From: Marivita sp051859345
GTDB taxonomy: Bacteria; Pseudomonadota; Alphaproteobacteria; Rhodobacterales; Rhodobacteraceae
Direction: 5' to 3'
DNA: 64,000 nucleotides
NCBI RefSeq assembly: GCF_051859345.1
Contig: NZ_JBHYFV010000001.1
Span: 229,182 to 293,181 of the forward strand
Made by a program: the position numbers and the translations under genes. This document shows, one piece after another, positions 26,969-35,042 of the stretch (its first letter is position 1; each line of letters opens with the position of its first letter). Under the pieces are notes generated by a model. That model had not been told where the DNA came from, searched no databases, and saw only the letters and a list, made by a program, of their open reading frames with translations.

Positions 26969-27844
26969 TTACTTGCGCGCGTATCGCGCTTCCTGCTCGT
27001 AATAGGCACCAAACCCGATCCGGTCGCGCAACTCGGCAAAATCCATGAGCTGTCCGGTGTGGTCCTTGCCCGCCTTCAAAGCAGCCAATGTCGTGACCAT
27101 CGCCTGCATCGCAGCCGAGAGCGTGGCCAAGGGATAGGACGCAACCTTGAACCCCAACGCCTCGAGTTCCGCGGGCGGCAGGATCGGCGTCTGCCCGCCT
27201 TCCAGCATATTGGCAACTTTAGCGCCCGGCACCTCTGTGCAGATTGTGCGCATTTCTTCCTGGCTCAGCGGTTCCTCGACAAAGATCATCTCTGCCCCCA
27301 ACTCTGCAAACACCTGTGCGCGCTGGATCGCTTCGGCCAACCCGTGGGTGCGCCGCGCATCGGTGCGCGCCTTGATGACGATATCGGAACGCCCGCGCGC
27401 CTCGACCGCCGCGCGAATACGGTCAAACGCTTCTTCGCGATCCACAACAGACTTGCCCTGCGTATGCCCGCAGCGTTTGGGGGCGACCTGATCCTCGATC
27501 ATCACGCCGGCACAGCCTGCCCGCGCAAAACCTTCGACGGTGCGCATCACGTTCATCGCATTGCCATAACCTGTGTCACCGTCGACCATCATGGGAATAT
27601 CGACCGCTTCCAGCACATTGCGCGCCTGATCGCGCACTTCGCCAAAGCTCATGAGCCCCAGGTCAGGCGCGCCGATGCGGCTGGCAGAGGCGGCGAATCC
27701 CGACAGGAACGTCACCTCGAACCCAGCCTGCTGGATCAGCCGTGCCGAAAGTGCATCATAGCAGCAGGGCATCATGACAAGGCCGGGACGTGCCAACAAG
27801 CCACGCAAGGCCTCGGCGGCGGGGTTGGGGTATGGATCAGTCAT
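26969..27844 (-). CDS. Isocitrate lyase / PEP mutase superfamily lyase
   Basis: A 291-residue TIM barrel. KRCGH (123-127) is the catalytic loop with the cysteine typical of true lyases, and DGDTGYG (88-94) holds metal-binding aspartates. Possible activities include 2-methylisocitrate, 2,3-dimethylmalate or oxaloacetate cleavage. The ATG at 27844 has GAGG upstream and lies inside the end of the marR gene (eight-base overlap), so regulator and lyase are co-transcribed. Together with the adjacent hydratase and CoA-transferase it suggests breakdown of a branched dicarboxylic acid. Confidence 0.83.
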   Translation of the reverse strand: MTDPYPNPAAEALRGLLARPGLVMMPCCYDALSARLIQQAGFEVTFLSGFAASASRIGAPDLGLMSFGEVRDQARNVLEAVDIPMMVDGDTGYGNAMNVMRTVEGFARAGCAGVMIEDQVAPKRCGHTQGKSVVDREEAFDRIRAAVEARGRSDIVIKARTDARRTHGLAEAIQRAQVFAELGAEMIFVEEPLSQEEMRTICTEVPGAKVANMLEGGQTPILPPAELEALGFKVASYPLATLSAAMQAMVTTLAALKAGKDHTGQLMDFAELRDRIGFGAYYEQEARYARK

Positions 27845-28322
27845 CAGCAGCCTCGGAATAAGGAGGAAGGGATTTCCAGCGCGGGACATCGCGTGCCATC
27901 TTGTCAAGCAATCGGATCAACGTCGCCCGCTCTTGCGTATCAAGGCTTGCCGTCATCTCGGCTTCTGCCTCAACGAAGAGGGTCATCGCGCACTCATAGG
28001 CCGCACGCCCTGCAGGTGTCAGGGTCAAAAGACTGCGGCGCGCATCTTCGGGGTCGGGTTTGCGGGCAACAAAGCCCTTGTCCAAAAGAAGGGAAACGCC
28101 TCGACTGACGGAATTTGAAGGTTGTTCCGTGATCTCGCAAATGTCCCGCGCATTCAACCCGTCCCGGAATGCCAGACAAACCAGCACCGTCCATTCAGGC
28201 CGCACCAAACCCTGATCACGCTCAATTCGCCGCAACAGGGGTTCGCGGAAGAAAACGGTCAGAAAGGCCATACGATAGCCAATTGGCAATGGCGTACCAT
28301 CCAGAATGTCGATCAGTTTCAT
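27837..28322 (-). CDS. MarR-family transcriptional regulator
   Basis: A 161-residue winged-helix protein. The DNA-binding helix region is LNARDICEITEQPSNSVSRGVSLLLDKGFVARK, followed by the wing containing DARRSLLTLTPAG. ATG 28322 has GGAG upstream. It is divergent from the TRAP genes and overlaps the lyase. The symmetric site at 28341-28369 between the divergent starts is its likely operator. It probably senses the imported acid or a CoA derivative. Confidence 0.88.
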   Translation of the reverse strand: MKLIDILDGTPLPIGYRMAFLTVFFREPLLRRIERDQGLVRPEWTVLVCLAFRDGLNARDICEITEQPSNSVSRGVSLLLDKGFVARKPDPEDARRSLLTLTPAGRAAYECAMTLFVEAEAEMTASLDTQERATLIRLLDKMARDVPRWKSLPPYSEAADD

Positions 28323-28340
28323 GGTTTCTCCAAGTCTCAG

Positions 28341-28369
28341 AATATTAGTTCCATATGGAGCGAAATATT
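28341..28369. promoter_or_regulatory. Probable MarR operator
   Basis: A perfect ten-base palindrome TCCATATGGA (28350-28359) is framed on both sides by AATATT (28341-28346 and 28364-28369), giving a nested, almost symmetric element in the 100-base gap between marR and the TRAP operon. The layout is typical of a dimeric MarR site covering both promoters. Binding is inferred. Confidence 0.55.
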
Positions 28370-28421
28370 GCTAGGCTTAATTCACGAGCGGCCTTCAGAG
28401 CCGCCACGACGGGAGGAAATG

Positions 28422-28967
28422 ATGGCCGAACAGGCCTATTCACAGCTTGCACGTCTGGAACGCCTTGCGCTGAACGGGTTTGCCGTGCTGGTGATCGTTC
28501 TGATGTTGTCCATCACGCTACAGGTCTTTGCCAACCTGTTTGACATCAATCCTCTCGTGACATTCTCGCAAGCGGTGTTCTGGCTCGGCAAGGCGGTGAC
28601 TCTGAATTCCCTGCTCGACCTGCAATGGCACTTGCTCGCGATCATTGCGCTGTTGCCAGCGGGGCTTGTCTGGCTGCGCGACAAACATGTGCGCGTCGAT
28701 TTCCTGTACGACCGATATTCAACCCGTGTCCGCCAACGGGTCGACCTCGCAGGTAATCTGATCTTTGCAGCGCCGTTCTTTGTCATGGCCATTCCGGGGG
28801 CCTATCGGTTCTGGGAACGGTCCTGGCGGTCGGGAGAAGGTTCGGCCAGTGGCGGGCTGAACGATCTGTGGTTGATCAAGCTTGTGCTGCCTTTGGGATT
28901 GTCCCTGCTGGCCCTGGCGGCAGTGATTGAAACCATTCGGCTGATCCGTTTGCTGGTGCGCAAATGA
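28422..28967 (+). CDS. TRAP transporter small permease (DctQ family)
   Basis: A 181-residue membrane protein with four predicted helices. GGGAGGAA precedes two adjacent ATG codons (28419 and 28422); spacing favours 28422. The segment VWLRDKHVRVDFLYDRYS matches the conserved cytoplasmic loop of DctQ proteins. It overlaps the large permease gene by four bases. Gene order here is Q-M-P, so the binding protein comes last. Confidence 0.88.
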   Translation: MAEQAYSQLARLERLALNGFAVLVIVLMLSITLQVFANLFDINPLVTFSQAVFWLGKAVTLNSLLDLQWHLLAIIALLPAGLVWLRDKHVRVDFLYDRYSTRVRQRVDLAGNLIFAAPFFVMAIPGAYRFWERSWRSGEGSASGGLNDLWLIKLVLPLGLSLLALAAVIETIRLIRLLVRK

Positions 28968-30283
28968 GCGATATCATCTTGCCGCTGGCCATGGCCGTCT
29001 TGACCTTGGGCGGCATCCTCGCGGGATACCGCGTGGCGTTCGTTCTGGCCGGTACGTCGGCGATCTTCATCCTGTTATCCGGCCTTCCCACCGCGTTCTT
29101 CAATCTGATCGTCAGTCGCATCTACGCCAATGTTCTGACCAACTGGCTGCTGGTGGCGATCCCGATGTTCATCTTCATGGGGCTGATCCTCGAGAAATCC
29201 GGCGTGGCCGAACGGGCGCTGAAAGGGGCGCAGCGCGCCCTGGGAGGCACAGCGGCAGGCATGGGTGTCGCAGTTCTGGTCATTGGCGTGTTGCTGGCGG
29301 CCTCCTCTGGCGTGGTGGGGGCCAGCGTGGTCCTGTTGGCGCTGCTGGCTCTGCCCCGAATGACCGAAGTGGGCTATGACAAACCCACCTCTGCCGGGCT
29401 GATCGCGGCAAGTGGAACGCTGGCGATCCTGATCCCGCCTTCGGTGATGCTTATCATCCTTGGGGACCAGTTGCAGACGCCTGTACCGGACATGTTTGCA
29501 GGCGCCATCGGTCCGGGTCTTTTGTTGGTCGTCCTTTACGGCGTCTATATCATCTGGCGGGCGCGTGGCCTGCCGCGCGCGGCCAAAGGGCCGACGACCG
29601 GACTGCTGATCGGTCTCGGGCGCACGCTGGTCGATGTCGCGCCTTTGCTGCTGCTGGTGGTTTCGGTGCTTGGCTCGATCATCGCGGGTCTTGCCACACC
29701 TACCGAGGCAAGCGGTCTTGGCGCGTTTGGTGCGATCCTTGTCACCGTGCTTTATCGCAAATTCGACGCCGCAATCATCCTCGAGGCTGCACGCGACACC
29801 GTGCTGTCGACATCAATGGTGGCCATGGTGATTGTCGGGGCCACCTGTTTTTCCGCCGTGTTCAAAGGTGTGGGGGGCGACGCGATGATACGGGATGGGC
29901 TGGGTCTGTTCGGCGACAGCCCCTGGGTCGTTCTGATGGTGGTGATGGGTGCGATCTTCGTCCTTGGTTTCGTGCTGGACTGGCTCGAGATCACGCTGAT
30001 CCTGATCCCGATCTTTGCCCCGATCATCGGAGGCTTGGACTTTGGAAACGGATTGTCCGGCCAGGCACTGTTGATCTGGTTCGGTATTCTTGTCGCTGTG
30101 AACCTGCAAACAAGCTTTCTGACACCGCCTTTCGGGTTTGCCCTGTTCTACCTGCGCGGAGCGGCGGGTGATCAGATCCAGACCACCGAAATTTACCGTG
30201 GCGTGATCCCGTTCATCGCGTTGCAATTGCTTGCCTTGGGACTGCTGATGGCTTTCCCATGGCTGATAACGGGCCTCGTATAG
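28964..30283 (+). CDS. TRAP transporter large permease (DctM family)
   Basis: A 439-residue protein with about twelve membrane segments. The DctM hallmarks are present: PMFIFMGLILEKSGVAERAL, SGTLAILIPPSVMLII, and LTPPFGFALFYLRG near the C-terminus. It forms the sodium-coupled import channel with the small subunit. Overlap with dctQ and a 24-base gap to dctP indicate one transcript. Confidence 0.92.
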   Translation: MSDIILPLAMAVLTLGGILAGYRVAFVLAGTSAIFILLSGLPTAFFNLIVSRIYANVLTNWLLVAIPMFIFMGLILEKSGVAERALKGAQRALGGTAAGMGVAVLVIGVLLAASSGVVGASVVLLALLALPRMTEVGYDKPTSAGLIAASGTLAILIPPSVMLIILGDQLQTPVPDMFAGAIGPGLLLVVLYGVYIIWRARGLPRAAKGPTTGLLIGLGRTLVDVAPLLLLVVSVLGSIIAGLATPTEASGLGAFGAILVTVLYRKFDAAIILEAARDTVLSTSMVAMVIVGATCFSAVFKGVGGDAMIRDGLGLFGDSPWVVLMVVMGAIFVLGFVLDWLEITLILIPIFAPIIGGLDFGNGLSGQALLIWFGILVAVNLQTSFLTPPFGFALFYLRGAAGDQIQTTEIYRGVIPFIALQLLALGLLMAFPWLITGLV

Positions 30284-30307
30284 AGGTCAATTCTGGGAGG
30301 AAATAGA

Positions 30308-31330
30308 ATGAAGAAGCTTATCCTTGGGGCCGCACTCGCGGCTTTGTCAGTGACCGGCGCACAGGCAGAGGACTACAATCTGCAATCGGCGTTCGCCAAG
30401 CAATTGCCGGTGCTTGGTCCGGGCATCGACCGCTTTGCCGCCACCGTATCAACCTTGACCAACGGAGAGGTGAATTTCATCCACCTGGGCGACGGTGAAC
30501 TGTCTCCGGCGTTTGAAATCTTCGACAACGTCGGAGCAGGCGCCATTCCCGCCGGTATGAGCTTTGCCGCCTACGCCGCTGGCAAGGCACCGGCAGCAGC
30601 GCTTTTCGGGTCCATGCCTTTTGGCCCGGACGCGATCAAATACGTCTCTTGGGTCAATCATGGCGGCGGTCTGGAGCTTTGGCGCGAGATTTATGAGCCG
30701 TTCAATGTTGTGCCCATGCCCTGCGGTGTGATCATCTCTGAAGCGGGGGGCTGGTACACCAAGGAAATCAATACGGTGGCGGACCTTCAGGGCCTCAACA
30801 TTCGTATCGGCGGATTGGGTGGTGCGATCCTTGCCAAGCTGGGCGCAAATGCGATGAGCCTGCCTGCGGGCGAAATCTCGACTGCGCTTGAAACCGGGCG
30901 TCTGGATGCGACTGAGTTGAGCTTTCCCATGGTGGACCGCCTTCTGGGCTTCGACAAGGTGGCCAAGAATTACTACTTTCCCGGCTGGCACCAGCCCTCC
31001 GGCTTTATCGAGTTCTACATGAACAAGGACATATGGGATGGTCTGAGCGACCAGCACCGCACCGCAATCGAGACGGGATGTATGGACCTGAACCTGTGGA
31101 CCATCGGCACCGCCGTTGTCGGGCAGCAGGAATATCTGGACGCCTTCCGGGCCAATGGCGTCGACGTGCGCCGCTTTCCGGATGAGGTGGTCGACGCCCT
31201 GCGCGCGGCCTCTGAAGAGGTCTACGCCGAGCAATCTGCGTCTGATCCGATGTTCGCCCGCGTGATGGAAAGCTACCGGGCTTTCAGTGACGCTTATGAC
31301 GAATACGAAGCCCTGAACAGCCTTGACTAA
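30308..31330 (+). CDS. TRAP transporter substrate-binding protein (DctP family)
   Basis: A 340-residue periplasmic protein with a Sec signal peptide cleaved near AQAEDYN and GGGAGGAAAT ahead of the ATG. The body includes the DctP-type helix-strand LQGLNIRIGGLGGAILAKLGANAMSLPAGEISTALETG-like region, where the conserved arginine that binds a carboxylate is Arg in NIRIG. It resembles the 2-oxo acid-binding (TakP-like) branch more than the C4-dicarboxylate branch, though this is only an impression. The ligand is an organic acid. Confidence 0.88.
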   Translation: MKKLILGAALAALSVTGAQAEDYNLQSAFAKQLPVLGPGIDRFAATVSTLTNGEVNFIHLGDGELSPAFEIFDNVGAGAIPAGMSFAAYAAGKAPAAALFGSMPFGPDAIKYVSWVNHGGGLELWREIYEPFNVVPMPCGVIISEAGGWYTKEINTVADLQGLNIRIGGLGGAILAKLGANAMSLPAGEISTALETGRLDATELSFPMVDRLLGFDKVAKNYYFPGWHQPSGFIEFYMNKDIWDGLSDQHRTAIETGCMDLNLWTIGTAVVGQQEYLDAFRANGVDVRRFPDEVVDALRAASEEVYAEQSASDPMFARVMESYRAFSDAYDEYEALNSLD

Positions 31331-31337
31331 GGACACA

Positions 31338-31364
31338 GGCTCCGGCGCAATCCGTGCCGGGGCC
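31338..31364 (+). repeat. Hairpin after the dctP gene
   Basis: GGCTCCGGC (31338-31346) pairs with GCCGGGGCC (31356-31364), nine pairs including one G-U, around a nine-base loop. It follows the dctP stop by eight bases, with no strong T-run after it. It may protect the TRAP message or reduce read-through to the hydrolase gene. Confidence 0.5.
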
Positions 31365-31375
31365 GACCTTGCCTT

Positions 31376-32284
31376 ATGACATATTCCCTTTCCGACTTTG
31401 GCAGCTACTGGGCAGGCGGCGAGGTGCTGTGCGTCACCGAAGGTGCGCCGCGTGAGATCGCGTTCACCCGCGATGCGCGGTTTACCTATGACCCACGCGG
31501 GGATTTCGCGGTGAACGCGGCTTACGTTCAGTATTTCGTCCCCGCGCAAGCCGTGGATGCTCCGCCCGTTTTGCTGGTGCATGGCGGCGGCATGGCGGGA
31601 AGTTGCTGGGAGACCACCCCGGATGGTCGCCCCGGTTGGCTGCACCGTCTACTGGATGCGGGGCGCGTCGTGCATGTTGTCGATCTGCCCGAACGCGGGC
31701 GCGCCGGCTTTGCCCCTGGCCACCTGCCCGGAGAACCTATCCTGCGCAGCATGCAAGAGGCGTGGACGCTGTTCCGCTTTGGTCCCGCCGAAGGGTTTGC
31801 CGACCGGACGCCGTTTGCTCATCAGCAATTCCCTGTGGACGCGCTCGAGGCGTTCGCCCGCCGTTTCGTGCCGCGCTGGCAGGGGACGGCCCACCTGCAC
31901 CTTGCCGCGTTTTTGGCAGTTCTGGACCGCACAGGACCGGCCCTTGTGATCTGCCATTCACAGGGCTCAGAGACCGCTTTTGATGCAGTCGCGACAAACC
32001 CGAACCGCATAACCGGCCTGATTGCGCTTGAGCCTTCGGCATTCCCGGATGATCCGGCGGCACTTGAAACCTGTCCACTTGTGATCGTTCAGGGGGATCA
32101 TCTCGACAGTGCCGATCACTGGCGCACACGGGCTGACCGGTGGGCCACTTTGGCGGATGAATTGCCCGATGCGCGTCTGATCGACACCGCCCACGAGGTT
32201 GCTTCGGGTGGCTCGCATATGCTCATGATGGATCGACATTCCGATCAGGTTCTGGAAGCGACCCTCGGCCACGTTCGCGTTTAA
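31376..32284 (+). CDS. Alpha/beta hydrolase (esterase-like)
   Basis: A 302-residue alpha/beta hydrolase. The oxyanion-hole strand is VLLVHGGGMAG, and the nucleophile elbow reads ICHSQGS, so the first position of the usual G-x-S-x-G is cysteine. The last histidine is probably that in GGSHMLMMD. It lacks a signal peptide and is therefore cytoplasmic. Lying 45 bases after dctP, it may hydrolyse an ester or lactone brought in by the TRAP system. The ribosome site is weak. Confidence 0.8.
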   Translation: MTYSLSDFGSYWAGGEVLCVTEGAPREIAFTRDARFTYDPRGDFAVNAAYVQYFVPAQAVDAPPVLLVHGGGMAGSCWETTPDGRPGWLHRLLDAGRVVHVVDLPERGRAGFAPGHLPGEPILRSMQEAWTLFRFGPAEGFADRTPFAHQQFPVDALEAFARRFVPRWQGTAHLHLAAFLAVLDRTGPALVICHSQGSETAFDAVATNPNRITGLIALEPSAFPDDPAALETCPLVIVQGDHLDSADHWRTRADRWATLADELPDARLIDTAHEVASGGSHMLMMDRHSDQVLEATLGHVRV

Positions 32285-32376
32285 CGCCATGCACCGACGG
32301 CGCGCGCTTAACGCTGTCGATCTTCGTCTCCAGTTGCAGTTCGCCAAGTCAGTGCGGATCTGGGCACAATTCGAAG

Positions 32377-33153
32377 TTACCGCAACAAGAAATCTTTCAG
32401 GATCGCCATGAAGACATCCGGCTTTTCAAGATGTGCGACGTGTGAGGCACCGGGGATCACCGCGAGCGAGGCGTTTGGCAGGTTTTTCCAAAGCGTCTCG
32501 ACTTGCGGCCAGCGATAGGACCGGTCCTGATCGCCCCAAAGTATCAAGGTGGGCATTCCAAGCCTGGTCAGATACGACCGGCCATCCCAGTTGGCCATCG
32601 CCTGCAGCGCAGACCGGGCGGCCTCGGCACTTGTTTCCGCACCGATGTGGTGCAAAAGACGATATCCCGGATGCTTCTCGCCCTCGACGAACCAGGTTGC
32701 CACGATACGACGGGCCGTCTTTTCGACACCGTCATTGGCAAGACGTTCGACCGACACCTCAAGCGGTTCAAAGCGGTCGGGCATACATCCCAGAGGACCG
32801 GTGCCATAAAGAACCAGCCGGGCCACCCTTGCAGGGGCGCGATGTGCAATTTCCTGCGCGATCATGCCACCCATGGAGTGACCCAGAAGCACAAATTCGT
32901 CCACCCCGCGCGCGTCAAGGGCCGCTAGAACGTGGTCTGCAAACGCACCGATGGTGGCTGGCGATGGATCTTTCGCAGCGTGGCCAAATCCCGGAAGATC
33001 AACGGCGATGACCGTGAAATCCCGCGACAGCGCATCGACCTCGTTCTGCCATTGCACAGACCCGCCAAGGTAGCCGTGAATCAGAACAAGGGGCAGATCC
33101 CGAGACAGGACTGACGCGTCCTGTGCTGATTTACCCGTGGTGATCAGGGTCAT
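32377..33153 (-). CDS. Alpha/beta hydrolase (lactonase / enol-lactonase-like)
   Basis: A 258-residue alpha/beta hydrolase with the complete triad: nucleophile in GHSMGG, an aspartate in LWGDQDRSYRW and a histidine in GASHVAHLE. The oxyanion region is LIHGYLGGSVQW. Relatives include 3-oxoadipate enol-lactonase and other carboxylester hydrolases. ATG 33153 overlaps the stop of the upstream TRAP large permease (ATGA), so it is the last gene of the leftward TRAP operon. Substrate unknown; probably an imported ester or lactone. Confidence 0.86.
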   Translation of the reverse strand: MTLITTGKSAQDASVLSRDLPLVLIHGYLGGSVQWQNEVDALSRDFTVIAVDLPGFGHAAKDPSPATIGAFADHVLAALDARGVDEFVLLGHSMGGMIAQEIAHRAPARVARLVLYGTGPLGCMPDRFEPLEVSVERLANDGVEKTARRIVATWFVEGEKHPGYRLLHHIGAETSAEAARSALQAMANWDGRSYLTRLGMPTLILWGDQDRSYRWPQVETLWKNLPNASLAVIPGASHVAHLEKPDVFMAILKDFLLR

Positions 33154-34451
33154 TTCATCTGCTCTGGCAGCCAAAGCGCTGTTTGCGGGAAGACGATGAG
33201 AATGACAATCAAGGCAACCAATGCCGCGATGAAAGGCAGGCACCCCCGGATCACCTCGCCGATGGTCACCTGGCCCCGGCTGATGCCTTGTATGACATAG
33301 AGGTTGAGCCCGACAGGGGGCGTCAGAACCGCGATTTCCATGGTGATGGTGTAGACGACTCCAAACCAGATCAGATCGAACCCGGCTGCCGCCATCAGCG
33401 GAAAGATTGTCGGCAGGGTGATGAAGGTCATCGACACCGGTTCAAGGAACATGCCAAGCAGGATGTAGAAGATCAGGACAATCGTCAGAACCACATAGGG
33501 CGACAGATCAAAGCTCAGGAAAAGCTGCGTGAATTCATAAGGCACCCGGTAATAGGTCAGCACGAAGCCAAAAAGCGTGCCCGCCGACAGAAGCAGACCC
33601 AGATACCCCATGGTTCGCATGGTCGAGAACAGCGCTTCTTTGAACCCGCCAAAGCGCAGACCGCCGACACCAAAGGCCAGAATGACCGTGAGAAGGGCTG
33701 CAACCGCGGCCGCCTCCGTTGGCGTCGCGATGCCTGCATAGATCGCAACGGTGATCACGAGACCGATCAGGGCAATCGGCCCAACCGTGGCTGCAATCTG
33801 GAACAGCCCCATACGGATGGCTTTTTCGCGCGCGGGGATATCTTCGGGATGCAGAACGCCCCAGATCATCACGACGATGGAAAAGAACGTGACAAGGATC
33901 AAACCCGGCACAACTCCGGCGATGAAAAGATCACCGATGCTTTGATCTGTCACGATCCCGTAGAACAACAGGATCAGACTGGGCGGCAACAGAACCGACA
34001 ACGTGCCACCTGCAGCAAGCACACCGGAAGACAGTTCTTTTCCGTATCCAAGCCGCAGCATTTCCGGCAGGGCCACGCCCCCGATGGTCAAGGATCCCAC
34101 CATCGACGACCCGCACACAGCCCCGAATCCGGCACAGGCGCCGATAGAGCCATAGGCCGCAGACCCGCGCACGCGCACACCCTGGTGCAGGAACTGGTAA
34201 AGATTGGGGCCGATATTCGATTTGCCGATCAATTCGCCAAGAAAGATGAACAGCGGAACCGCCAGGAGGATGTAATCAATCCAAACGCCCCAAAGCTTGA
34301 GCTGCGAAGAAACGAGGGACGTCTGGAATGTCTGTATCTGCCACAGAAAAGGCAACGACGCTGCGGCAAGTGCAAAAGGGATGGGCAATCCGATCCCGAT
34401 GAGAACCATCAGGAGAAAAAGCAGGCCAGCGCCAACTTCATACCATTCCAT
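33150..34451 (-). CDS. TRAP transporter large permease (DctM family), second system
   Basis: A 433-residue protein with about twelve helices. It has LFIFLGELIGKSNIGPNLY, AGGTLSVLLPPSLILLFYG and LTPPVGLNLYVIQGI, all DctM signatures. Distinct from the rightward DctM in sequence, so the two systems probably carry different acids. It overlaps the hydrolase by four bases and starts three bases after the small permease stop. Confidence 0.92.
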   Translation of the reverse strand: MEWYEVGAGLLFLLMVLIGIGLPIPFALAAASLPFLWQIQTFQTSLVSSQLKLWGVWIDYILLAVPLFIFLGELIGKSNIGPNLYQFLHQGVRVRGSAAYGSIGACAGFGAVCGSSMVGSLTIGGVALPEMLRLGYGKELSSGVLAAGGTLSVLLPPSLILLFYGIVTDQSIGDLFIAGVVPGLILVTFFSIVVMIWGVLHPEDIPAREKAIRMGLFQIAATVGPIALIGLVITVAIYAGIATPTEAAAVAALLTVILAFGVGGLRFGGFKEALFSTMRTMGYLGLLLSAGTLFGFVLTYYRVPYEFTQLFLSFDLSPYVVLTIVLIFYILLGMFLEPVSMTFITLPTIFPLMAAAGFDLIWFGVVYTITMEIAVLTPPVGLNLYVIQGISRGQVTIGEVIRGCLPFIAALVALIVILIVFPQTALWLPEQMK

Positions 34452-34454
34452 GGC

Positions 34455-34958
34455 TCAAAGCTCCTCTGCGGGTGTGACGACAAGCCGGGCCAGCTTGAGA
34501 GTGGCGTAGGCAGAGAAGGCCATCAGCGACAGCGCACCCGGCGCCCAGAACGCCCAGCGCGGCCAGAGCAGGATTTCGGACGAAGCCCCCGAATTGAACG
34601 ATCGGAGCGTCGCGTCAAAACCGGCCACCGAAAAGAACAGACCCACGCCCAGCATGATGCCAAGATTGACGATGGCCACGATCTTGCGCCCAGCGGGCGG
34701 CAGACGGTCGGTCAGCATCGTGACCTTGGGATAGGCGTCTTCGCGCAGGGCATAGGCAAGCCCCGCGAAAGCAACCGGAAACAGCAGGAGCGCCGTTGCT
34801 TCTGTCACCATGCGGTCTGGCGCATTCAGCGCGTAGCGTGTGAAGACACCGTAGCTGATCCAGAGCATCTGGACGCAAATGACCACGGCACCGGCGGCGG
34901 CAAGCCACACGACGAAATGGTCAAACCAGTCGATCAGCCGATCCAGAGTGCCTGTCAT
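34455..34958 (-). CDS. TRAP transporter small permease (DctQ family), second system
   Basis: A 167-residue four-helix protein. The central loop ALREDAYPKVTMLTDRLPPAGR corresponds to the DctQ cytoplasmic loop. It lies between the binding protein and the large permease in the order P-Q-M. The 84-base gap to the upstream dctP gene contains a long hairpin. Confidence 0.87.
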   Translation of the reverse strand: MTGTLDRLIDWFDHFVVWLAAAGAVVICVQMLWISYGVFTRYALNAPDRMVTEATALLLFPVAFAGLAYALREDAYPKVTMLTDRLPPAGRKIVAIVNLGIMLGVGLFFSVAGFDATLRSFNSGASSEILLWPRWAFWAPGALSLMAFSAYATLKLARLVVTPAEEL

Positions 34959-34999
34959 GGCTGCTCTCCTGTCCTGACGGTTGTGAAACGGGATAAGGT

Positions 35000-35029
35000 G
35001 CGTGCCGCAGGGCTAGACCTGCGACACGC
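35000..35029 (-). repeat. Hairpin between dctP and dctQ of the second TRAP system
   Basis: Bases 35000-35011 pair with 35018-35029 in an eleven-pair stem with one internal mismatch and a six-base loop. It lies directly downstream of the dctP stop on the transcribed strand. No T-run follows, so it more likely sets relative expression of binding protein and permeases than ends transcription. Confidence 0.55.
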
Positions 35030-35042
35030 CGGGTTGTGGGGA

